Shown in pieces: positions 33,570-45,500 of a stretch of 64,000 bases of DNA; the first letter of the stretch is position 1, and each line of letters begins with the position of its first letter. Below the pieces are notes generated by a model. It had not been told where the DNA came from. It did no database searches and was given only the letters and a program-made list of their open reading frames with translations. Position numbers and translations under genes: made by a program. The stretch covers positions 3,472,001-3,536,000 of the forward strand of contig LR990057.1 in NCBI GenBank assembly GCA_905147135.1, given 5' to 3'. The stretch is from Blastobasis lacticolella (Eukaryota > Arthropoda > Insecta > Lepidoptera > Blastobasidae).

Positions 33570-36500
33570 ATGGCTGATATAAAGGTAAGTGCAGTTGGCG
33601 GCATTTTGATTGCTAACGGTCAAGTATTATTACACAAATTTTGTTTTGAATTTACCGTATGTAATGTTCAGTTTACATGAGTTTTAGTAAATTTGCACCG
33701 TAGCATTACACAAATGTGCCCGCTAACTGTATTATGCTTATTTACATTGTATGATATTGTTCATCATCTGCAAATATCTTTCCAGATGTCTAAGAATTTA
33801 AAGCGCTAAGTTAATCCGTTGATTCCGTCGGGCTGATAGTTTTACGCGCACTTGCTACGTACTATTTGGTCTATTTCCATATATTAGTGAAATCATCTCT
33901 AAAATATTTTAGGTCTACCTTCCTGAGCTTTGTTCCAAGTTATTTTGCATCATCAAAGCTGGTAGGCCTGGATACACTGGGGTGGGACACCGCTTTACTG
34001 GAATAACTGTAGCTTTTATACTTGACCTTGTATGTTTCCGGAGCCAGATTGAAGTAAAAATGTGCAGAAATGTAGCTAAATTAAATAATTGAATGTATAG
34101 AGATATCGGTTCTCAAAAAGTACATAGTCACAATGTATGAAACATCAATTATTTTTAGTATCTAAAGTTGGAGATGAAATTAAAGATAAAAATGTAAACA
34201 CACAATTGTCAATTTAACACCCTCAGCGCCATGTGTATCATTATTGCACACACTGTCTCAACACTTGTGTATCATTTTAGATACACAACCCTCTAGTTAG
34301 TTTTGACTTTGTGTATCGCTCATGCTCACACTTTCTATACAAATAAAATTTTGTAGTGTATCTTTTTTGATACACGCGGCCTGGGAAAAAGGTTTTTGTT
34401 TAAAATTATTTCCTGGGCCACGTGTATCAATTAAGATACACATAAAAAAACTATTCTAAAATTGGTGGGACAGTCACTATGGCCTTGGCGCTTAAGGTGT
34501 TAAAAGAGACTATCCAGGGGTATAAAACAATTTTTATCAAATTTATTTACAGTACAGTCCGTTTGTAATGACATCGAAAGGGATTTACAAACAAGTCATA
34601 ATAAGCGGACGTCATACAAAGCGTTTTGTGAAATGAAAAACCTTTTTTATGTTAATATGAATGTACTTAAGTAGTTTAATACATAAACATAGTAATTACA
34701 TATGTATACATACATATTAAATCAAAATCAAAATTGCACGTAATCAGCACATTATAACACATACAAGTGTATTTTTATTGTAAGTAATCTGTAATTTTTG
34801 TCTGCTTTTGTTTTTTCCGGACATAATTTATTAAAAATGGGTCATAATAAGCGACATGTCACTGTAAGGGAAGTCATTATATCCGACTATTTATAAAGAA
34901 TTTCATATGAAAACCAAACTTCGTAGTATAGTTACGTCATAATAACCGGTTGGTCAATATAGGCGGAGTCATAATAAACGGATTCTACTGTATTTACCAA
35001 ATGGTTATGCATCACACACATTTCAGTGTGCTTTACAATGGCTGATAAGCTTTCGAAAACGAAACAAATCGATTTACCCCCATTTATTCAATTTAATAAA
35101 AACGTAATTAGTAACTCGGAAACTATTAGTTGTAAAATTCAATATTTATTTATTGATAAGGACATTAAATATCTCTTTCAATCGTCAAAATACTATATTT
35201 GATTATCTACAATTGTAGAATACTAGTTAGAAAATTTCAATATTAGAAAGAAGTGGCCCCCATTTTTAATCTTGTTTTATTTTATGTATTATTAGTTGAG
35301 AAAAGTAGAATATATGTTTCAGCTTTGGTCAATCCCTCACTTTATGAGCCTTTGTACCGTAACAACAAACCAAATATTTAGCATTGCTCACCATTACCAG
35401 TGGCATAAATGAAAACTACACCTATTTTATTGAAGCACCACAAATACAAAACAAAAAAAACATTATTCCCTATTTAATTCAGTAAAATATTTTTAAATAT
35501 TCACATGATTTTATTTCATTGTGAAATAAAATCATATGGGTGATTTTTTTTTTACATTTTTTATCTTTAATTTGATCTCATAAAATATCATAAAAATACC
35601 TAGATCTAGCTACAAAGTAGCTGTAGCTAAGTGGCAACACTGGTGAGCAAGATGAAGTTTGCTAGCTAGCTTTGTCATTAAAATCGGTTCTGTAGTTAGG
35701 AAAATATTTTTAAGTAAACTTGGTTGGAGGTTATTCGACTTTTTTTTTTGTCGGTTAGGTTAGGTTTAGGTTATTTTATTGTACCTATATCATAAAAAAA
35801 AATTAATTTGCCCCATGTTATTTTCTATATTATAAGACTGTAAAAAGGCCTGTAATTTGAAGGTATTTCTGAAAAATATAGTATAGGATTGTCACATGTA
35901 ACTATGCCAAAAAAACTCATACTTATGATTTCCACACCGACAAAGTCGCTGGCAAAACCTAATTTATTTATACCAGTCAGTGGTCCGCGGACCACGCATG
36001 GTCCATAGAGGTAAGTAATCTGTGAAGTCATCATTAAAGGGGAAATACTAAATTAATTGACAGGCTATTTGAGAATAAAGAGTCCCATAATTCATGATGT
36101 AACTAATAAATTTGAAGATGACTTACTTAATTTTGTTACGAGCATGCATCATATTGTCAACTACAGTTTCTAAATCATTTAGAACTTGTTTTAAAGATGA
36201 TGCCCTTCAATAAAACCGTGACATGTGGGATACCAGCATCTGTTCATAGCTGTAAAAAGATTTAGAAAAGAAAAACAATTAGCCTTTCCGAGAAATGGGT
36301 TATCTTAACTCTTTTAGACTAGGTGGGTAGAATTCTAACCACCTATTTAGGATTTTTGCAAACGGTGCCTTGGTCGCAGAAATGTTACTTTGCCTCTTGA
36401 CATGACAAATAACGACCGTGAGTGCATCAGTTTAACTATTTCAAATTACGGGTTCTGTTGTTTTGTAATCTATGAAGAAATACATTCTTGAAAAAAATAA

Positions 36501-39500
36501 ATTTTATATTGCAGTTTAATGCAGTTCCTACAAAAATGTTTTATTGTTTTTCTGAGTATATTTTTGATTTGTTTGATAGACCCTATATAATATTTTTAGA
36601 TTCTTATCTATGTCAAGTAAAATATATTGTGATTTTTGATGATTCTATTTGTCGACAGTCACTGTGATTTGTTATCTAACCACTTTAGCCCTTAAAAACC
36701 TTAATTTATCATAATCTTTTTAAATTGTTTTGCTATATTATGTGTCCCATCACTTATATACCCTTAGAATTAAATACATAAATAATTTTAATATTTATGA
36801 GACAGAGTTAAACACAACAATTAATTGATGTCTTGTTTGATGTTAGTGTATAAGAATTTCCAGCATATCTTCCTGATAGCTAACGTCTCTGGCCCCTCAT
36901 TGACCTGGTAGCCCTACTACTGTATAGAAGTAGGGTGTAGGTACGATCCTTCTGACGTAACTTTTAGGCGACGTCCTATCCGTGTTCTGTTTTCTACAGT
37001 GCCCCGAGTAGGATAGGAACCAGTGGGTCTAGCCAAGCGAATCGCTACGAATCGATTGGCATCTTGGCTAGGCCTGCTGTTGCCTGAGGTTGCCAGCTTA
37101 CAATAAAAATGTATGTGTCACTGAAACTGACTTTTTGTTCCCAGTCCATGTTCAACAAGTTGAACAGTGTCCAGAATGGGACTTCGGAGGCTGCACCGGC
37201 GCCCGCCAAGGGTGGCAAGGGCACCATTGAGAAGATTTACCAAAAGAAATCACAGTTGGAGCACATTCTGCTCCGACCAGACACATACATTGGGTCCGTT
37301 GAACGGGCATCCGAGACTATGTGGATCTATGACAAAGAGAAAGAGTGTATGGTGCAGCGAGACATCAGTTTCGTGCCAGGTTTGTATCTTATTATGTAAT
37401 TAGACTTCCAGTCCTTCCGTATTCAAGGTTATGGTGTCAGAAAAACTTGTGATTCTAAAGGCGGGTTTCTACGGTCCATTATTTTGCGGACGGACGCGGA
37501 CCAGCCTGCACCGACGCACCGTGGAAAGGGTTTCCATCCGTATTATCGCGCAGACATGTAAACTTATCTGAACCGGTGACGGCGTCGTCGTTGTTGAAAA
37601 CAAGGTGACATTTCAAAATGGCGACGTTGATTTCCAGTTTTGACCACTGGGTCAGATACGTTTATGGCACACATACGTCCGTTCGTGGTTGATGTGTGTG
37701 CAGAATCACGCACTGTGGTACCCCGCCTATAGAAGAAATTGCATATTCAGTTTTAAATTCCAACTTTACAATGAGTGTATTTATTTATTGGTTCATCTAC
37801 ATTTCCTCGTAATAATGTATCCTTGTATCTGTATTCCAGGTTTATACAAGATCTATGATGAAATCCTGGTAAATGCTGCAGACAACAAACAGAGAGATCC
37901 TAAGATGGATGTCATCAAAATTGACATCAACCAAGAACAGAACCTCATATCAGTGTACAACAATGGTTGTGGTATCCCAGTTGTAATGCACAAGGAGGAG
38001 AAGATGTATGTCCCCACCATGATTTTCGGACATTTATTGACGTCATCAAACTACAATGATGAGGAAGAAAAAGTCACCGGAGGCAGAAATGGTTATGGTG
38101 CCAAGTTGTGCAACATTTTTTCAACCAAGTTTACGGTTGAAACTGCTTCCAAACAGTACAAGAAACATTTTAAACAAACATGGGGATCAAATATGACGAA
38201 AGCTTCCGAGCCGAAAATTAAGGAATCTGGCAAAGATGACGATTTTACAAAAATTTCCTTTAGCCCTGACTTAGATAAATTTAAGATGGACAAGTTAGAG
38301 GATGATATTGTATCTCTGATGTCACGACGTGCTTACGACGTCGCAGCGTCTTCTCCGGGCGTGAAAGTTTACTTGAATGGCGAAAGAATCAAGATTAATA
38401 AGTTTAAAGATTATGTAGATTTATACATAAAAGGCAAAGAAGACGAAAATGGGCAACCATTGAAAGTTGTATACGAAAAAGTAAATGATAGATGGGAGGT
38501 AGCTCTGACTCTTTCTGACAGAGGGTTCCAGCAAGTATCGTTCGTAAACTCGATCGCCACCACCAAAGGGGGTAAACACATCGATTCAGTGGCCGATAGT
38601 ATCGTAAAGAACGTCTTGGAGGTAATAAAGAAGAAGAATAAGGGCGGCGTCAATATTAAACCTTTCCAGGTTAAAAATCACATGTGGTTGTTTATCAACT
38701 GTTTGATAGTAAACCCAACCTTTGATTCACAAACTAAAGAAAACATGACTCTCCAAGCTAAAAGCTTTGGTTCGAAATGCAATTATTCCGAGAAGTTCGT
38801 CAACGCGGTAGCGAAATGTGGCTTAGTGGAGTCCGTGCTGACGTGGGCCAAGTTCAAGGCTCAGACCGAACTTGTGAAGGCTTCTGGTAAGAAGCAGAGC
38901 AAGTTGAAGGGTATTCCTAAACTCGAGGATGCGAATGACGCAGGTACGAAGAACGCGCATCTTTGCACGTTGATCCTCACCGAGGGAGACTCAGCCAAGA
39001 CTCTAGCTGTGTCAGGACTCAGTGTGGTGGGGAGGGATCACTATGGCGTGTTCCCGTTGAAGGGTAAGCCGCTGAACGTCAGGGACGCGTCACACAAGCA
39101 AGTTCTCGAGAACGTAGAGATCAATAACCTAATCAAAATCGTCGGACTTCAATACAAAAAGAAATACAACACTACAGATGACTTGAAATCCCTCCGGTAT
39201 GGTAAAGTAATGATAATGGCAGATCAGGATCAAGATGGATCCCACATCAAGGGCCTTATAATCAACTTTATACATCACAACTGGCCTGAGCTGTTGAAGC
39301 TGCCATTTTTGGAGGAGTTCATTACTCCCATCGTGAAAGCCACAAAGAAAGATAAAGAGATATCATTCTATTCGCTACCAGAGTTTGAGGAATGGAAGAA
39401 AGATACGGATAACCATCACACGTACAATATAAAGTACTACAAAGGTTTGGGTACCTCCACATCTAAGGAGGCTAAAGAGTATTTCCAGAATATGGAGCGC

Positions 39501-42500
39501 CACAGGATCCGTTTCAAGTATTCGGGTGCCACAGATGACCATCATATTGAGCTAGCGTTTTCGAAGAAGGGTGCGGACCAACGGAAGGAATGGCTGACCA
39601 GTCACATGGACGAGGTGAAGCGGCGTAAGGAGATCGGCCTGCCAGAGCGATACCTCTACACAAAGGATACGAAGGCTGTCACGTATTCAGACTTCGTTAA
39701 TCTGGAGTTAGTGCTCTTCTCAAACGGCGACAATGTTAGGTAAGAAACGCTTTTGTAAGACGGTTTTATATTCAACTTAGTGACAAAAGAGCGGACAGCC
39801 CACCTGATGGAGAGCGGTAACTGTCATTGATGCCTTATTTAAACAACCTTGTAAATGAAAATAAAATGACGTTTAAGCGTTTCATAAATAGCGTTTTTTA
39901 CGCTCTCATTCCGTTCGCGTTAAGTAAATAGGTGTTTTCACAGTGGAGTAAATTCAAACAATATATATTCAAAAAAAAGATCAACTTAATTGCCTCAAAT
40001 TAAAAGTAAAGTTAAAAATTTCCTTGCCTAGCAACCAGTCTAGTATTTACTGCCTTTTTATTACAACTGGTCACTGTGAGCTAAGCTTTCTAATTTCTAA
40101 CCCGATTGTTCGAGGGGCGGGGCTAGGCCAGTGGCCAACGATGATTCACTATTGTCTCATTGCGAATATTCGCAAATCATCATCATCGTCATATAAGCCG
40201 AAAGACTCTGAGCTCTCTGACAGAGATCTCCACAAAGGCCGGTCCAGTGCCTTTCGCATCCAGCTGGTACCTGCGATCTTTACCAGGTCGTCGGTCCACC
40301 TTGTGGGAGGTCTACCCACGCTGCGTCTTCTGAATGAACTATAGTAACATTGCAATTATCCCCAGGTCGATCCCTTCAATGATAGACGGGCTGAAGCCAG
40401 GGCAGCGTAAGGTGATCTACACCTGTATCAAAAGGAACGACAAACGTGAAGTGAAGGTGGCACAGCTGGCTGGGTCCGTGGCAGAGCACTCTGCCTACCA
40501 TCACGGTTAGTGAATCAATTGACAAATATTATAAAAAAAAATTATAGTAAATTGATAGGTATTTGAATCATGGAGAAATGAATTATTATTATTATTATGC
40601 AGGCAAGCAGTTGTCAAAACAACTGATTGATGCTCTTCTCCACTCATGATCTATCAGAGTTTTCATATTTGTCGAGTCTATTTTTGAACTATTTTGAATC
40701 AATTAATAAACTTAAGAGTGGATAAGCTTCCGGAGGACAGCGTTTACTCTCGCTCTCTCATATGGTGTAAAAACGTCTATTTGTAAAATTGCTTCATGGA
40801 TTGAATGAATGAATGAGCAATATGTTTTGCACAAAACTTATGGGAATTTGGGGGTTTAGAAAATGATAATTGGCTCTTTGATGTATTCAGTTATTATTGA
40901 AATCTTTTTGTGACAGATATTATGCTCCTTGTAATAAAGAACCTTTTCGGTTTTACTTCAGTTACGATTTCGTCGAATTCACATTTTCAAATTACAAACA
41001 AATACTACTTGATTTTTACCAAACATTGGAATTGATTATTCCATAAAATAACTAAACAATTCAATAACCTCGCTTCCCCCAACAGGTGAACAGTCGCTGG
41101 CGATGACCATAGTGAACCTGGCGCAAAACTACGTCGGGTCCAACAATATCAACCTGTTAGAACCGCGCGGTCAGTTCGGTACTCGGCTCTGCGGCGGCAA
41201 AGACTCTGCAAGCCCTCGATACATATTCACCCTTATGTCGCCGCTCACAAGGCTGATATTCCATCCGCACGACGACCCCTTGTTGGTGGTGAGTTTATGG
41301 TTGCATTTTTTCTATTTGATGAGGCTTTATCAAGACTGGCCATTTGACTAGACATAAAATAATCGGCTCAAAGTTAAAATTAAAAACATCACGGAAGAAA
41401 TTTCACTTGATTTTGCCTCGCAAATATTGAGCAAAATATTTTAATAACTAAATGTTGCCACAAAAGGGCCAGTCTTTTGAGTGAGTGTCCCTAAAATTCG
41501 TCAGATGGCGTTAACAAGGTGAGGTATGCTGTCGAAATAAAGACTTTGCATTGGCTAGATTGGATTCGTCATTTTATAGCAGTTATTTCTGACCAAAATA
41601 GCGCAGCAGTATTTTATCGATGGACCCTACGTTTTAATGAGGGTGCTATCAGACAGAAGCGGTCTCGCGTTCGGGCGTTCCTGCGTTCGTTGTTTTGTAT
41701 TCCGTTACACAGACATATCCAGCAGGCACTCTGATCGCGGCGGTCAAACAGAATGAATAACTGAACGCTCGAACGCGTGACCGTTTCTGTGTGATGGATC
41801 GCTGAGGGTGTTTGCGATTCCAAAATTCATCAGATATTCTGATGGCGCTTCTGAGGCGTAAGGTCTACCGTCAAAATAAAGCATTGTCATTGGCTGGAAT
41901 GGATCCCCCATTTTAGTAAAATGGCGGATGATGCCAGAGAAATTGGACATAGAGGCATAGAAGGAGCCTACTCACACTCCGAGTCACATTCTATATTTTA
42001 TTTCTTTTTTAAATTGTCCATATAACATGTCCAAAAGTGATGACTATAAGTTGTCAAATACCCCTGAATAACCACTGCTATTGTCAAATTTAGTGGCCGT
42101 GGTCATCTTAATGTACTAGCTGCTTGTATGACATTGAGTCATTTGTATCGAGTTGTGACAGATTGACTGTACATTCTCTATAGGTCGAGGCTCCATTTTT
42201 GCTCTATGTCCTTATCTTTGAGTAAAGCAGTCTTTTAATAACCTGACACCCCAGCAGCGCCTGATGAAATCTCATTCCACCTTTGCTTTCAACTCTTAAC
42301 AAAACCCCCAATGTCCCCAGCACGAGTTCGAAGACAACCAGAAGATCGAGCCCATCCACTACCTGCCCATCATCCCCATGGTGCTGGTCAACGGCGCCGA
42401 GGGGATCGGCACGGGCTGGTCCACCAAGATACCCAACTACAACCCCCGGGATATCGTCAAGAACATACTGTGAGTTTGGGACATACTGTGTGCGGTTGTG

Positions 42501-45500
42501 TTTGTAGTTTCACGGTTAGATGGAATTGACATTACGATGTAATCGAATACGTCGTCAATGAGGAAAAAGAATATTTTTAACGTTCACGTGTTTGTAGTTT
42601 CATGCTTGGATGAAGTTGCCATCACTTTCTGATCGAATGCATCGTCAAAGAGGGAAACATTTTTTTTTAAGATCTGATGGCATAATGCCCTGACGTATAT
42701 TTAACCTTTTTGTATCAATACCCACATACAAACCGTCATTATCTTTCCACCATAAACAACTACGCGCCACCAACCTTTTCTAACTTTCCCACCTGCCCGG
42801 CCCCACAGCGCAATGCTCGATGGTGAAGAACCGAAGATGATGCACCCCTGGTACAAGAACTTCCGCGGCACAGTGGAAGGTTTCGGCGACAAATACGTCA
42901 TTTCCGGCGAGGCGGCCATCTTGCCCGGAGACAAGATAGAAATCTCGGAGCTTCCGGTCGGCGTTTGGACGCAGAACTATAAGGAGAACGTTCTGGAACC
43001 GATGCTGGGAACGGACAAAGTGAAGCCGCTTATACAGGAGTATCGGGTGAGATGAATGATTGATATTATTTGATTTAAATATAACTAATATAATAATTGT
43101 GGACTGTATTTGAGCTACAATCGATAAACAGATATAGTTATATACCTACCATTCAGAAGAGAAAAATATGCAACCCACCAATTTAATTTTTTAAATCTTT
43201 CGAATGGAAGCAGTACTTTGGCTGCAAGTAGAAATTAATTCCAATCTAAATATAAATGGTAGGCTCGCAAAAATCTAAACAACTTTGTTAGATTATTTAT
43301 TGTCTATAACTTCATAGACAATCTAATGTTAACATATCATGATCATCAGCTACCCACTAACAATACACGCTAATGCGTACCAACTAATGGTTTACTAATG
43401 TAAACCTAAAATTAATACACATACATTGTACATTGTAAACCTAAAATGAATTCAGTTAAAATTGTTAGTAGAAATTCATGTTTGGGTTTTTTTTTTATTA
43501 AATTAGTCTAGTCAGGCATTTTACCGCCATCTCACCTGGTGGTAAGTAACAATGCAGCTTGTTTAGGAACAGTAGGCTAATTACATAACGCTGTTGCTAA
43601 CAATTCTCTGATTTCAATTATTGAAATTGTTACTTTTCCGTTTCCGTATCATCGATTTCATTGGTTCATTTGCTAATAAATTTCCGTTGCAATAAACTGC
43701 AATAAACCCGCGTCACGAAAGAAGAGACTTGTCAAATGGCAGTGGAGGGGATTTCGCGCAGGTAATCGTATACACCGCAAGTCGAACCACGTGACCCGCC
43801 AAGTCTCTTCTTATTTGACACTAGTTATAACTAAATAAATAATAAATAAATAAATATTCGTGGACAAATTCACACAGCGCCATCTAACCCCAAACTAAGC
43901 AAAGCTTGTACTATGGGTGCTAGATAAATGATATACTACTTAAATACTTTTAAATACATACTTATTATACATAGAACACCCAGACCCGTAACAGAAATTA
44001 AAATTCATCATTTCAATTTCTGTCCGGCCGGTAATCGAACCCGGGACCTCTTGCGTGGCAGACCGGCATGTTGACCATTGAACCACTCAGGTCGTCTGTA
44101 CTGCATAACTGTAACCCCTTTCCTTCCCCAGGAATACAACACAGACACGACGGTCCGGTTCGTGGTGTCACTGCTGCCAGGAAAGATGGCAGAAGTGGAG
44201 GCGGAGGGAGTCCATAAGGTGTTCAAGCTACAGACCACCATCTCCATGACATGCATGAACGCTTTCGACCACAACAACTGCCTTAATAAGTGAGTTTTTA
44301 AGTTTATTATTACAGTATATTACATTCTGAACGAAACAACTCATAACGGATAAGTCGCTCATTTACATGATTTTATCACGATGTTTCCAATAGTTTTCAG
44401 CTAGGATAATGATGGGTAAAACCGGGATTAATGACTGTATTTTGAGTTTAAAGAATTGAATAAATTTGGATGAGAGGAAGTGGATATTACATCTGTTAGT
44501 TAGACACCCTCATGGCGCGAGTCCTAGGTACCGTAGGTAATCTATAGATTACAATATTAGATGTTCGTAAAATCACGCTACAACTGACGATCGATATAAG
44601 AAACAATTACATTTCTTACACATTTATTCCTAGGTAATGGCCTCCTTTTTCCGCACTTGAACTCAAACTTAGTCATGCTAACTTAGCTAGCCCAGCTCCC
44701 CTACAGAAGTCTAGTAGTCTCTTCTAACGTTCGCAGATCTCTCAGTGGGATTCCGTTCCTAATGCGAGTTTTGGCCTGGGGTCCTTTCCTCCCTCACACT
44801 CCAGGACCATCTGGGTCTACTAGGCATCCCCTTAAAAAAGGGCTCTTTGTAGTTCCTATAAGTGAACAGTATGCTCTGTAATTGTACCAACTTAACATTT
44901 ATTCCGAATGCTTCACTTGCTTCCTTATTTTTCGTCGAGTCAATTTTCGAAAACCTTAGATCTGGCTTGCCCAGTAGTCGGCCACGGCAACGGCACTATC
45001 AGTTGCCAGGAACAGTTCTTCCCTAGTGAAGTTAGCAGGACAAAGAGGACAGATGCGCAATGGTTTGGAATAGAGCTCCATAGCCGCATCGCTGCTGTAC
45101 CGTGGGTGCGATTTTCTAAAACATCCTTGATCGTAACGATGAAATGTTCTGTCAGATGCTAACAATATTTAAATACAAATTTAAGCGTTGCTTGGCAACC
45201 TGGCTACGAGCTGTCACGTTTCATCGTTGCGCTAACGGATGTTGTCTTAGAGAATAACATAGCTGGCCGACGAAGCCCCACTTAGCCAGAGACTCTTTAC
45301 AGCTGCCAACCTGCGTCCGTAAACGGTTAACTGACTTCCTTGCTGAGTGACACTTACTTCCTCTCCGCCACAGATACGACATCTGTAGCTTCTATCGTGA
45401 ACAGTAGTTTGTTCTGTATTTGTACCAACTTTACATTTATTCTTAATTCTCACCACAGATACGACAAAGTGGAGGAGATCCTCCGCACCTTCTACGACAT

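Larger units (their letters stand above)
34171..35579 (+). mobile_element. Family I TIR transposon, copy 2, carrying two nested insertions
   Basis: Ends GAGATGAAATTAAAGATAAA and the complement of GAGATCAAATTAAAGATAAA. Without the two insertions (34218-34499 plus TTAA, and 34550-34990) it is about 680 bp, matching the uninterrupted 653-bp copy at 17987-18639. It lies in Top2 intron 1. Confidence 0.85.

Noticed and set aside
35754..35775. TTAGG-like repeats suggesting interstitial telomere sequence
   Set aside because: Only about three imperfect units; this is common in insect introns and not evidence of a telomere.
37689..37839. Upstream in-frame extension of Top2 exon 3 (start at 37689)
   Set aside because: This is intron sequence; the AG at 37838-37839 joins exon 2 at FVPG|LYK exactly as in other Top2 proteins.
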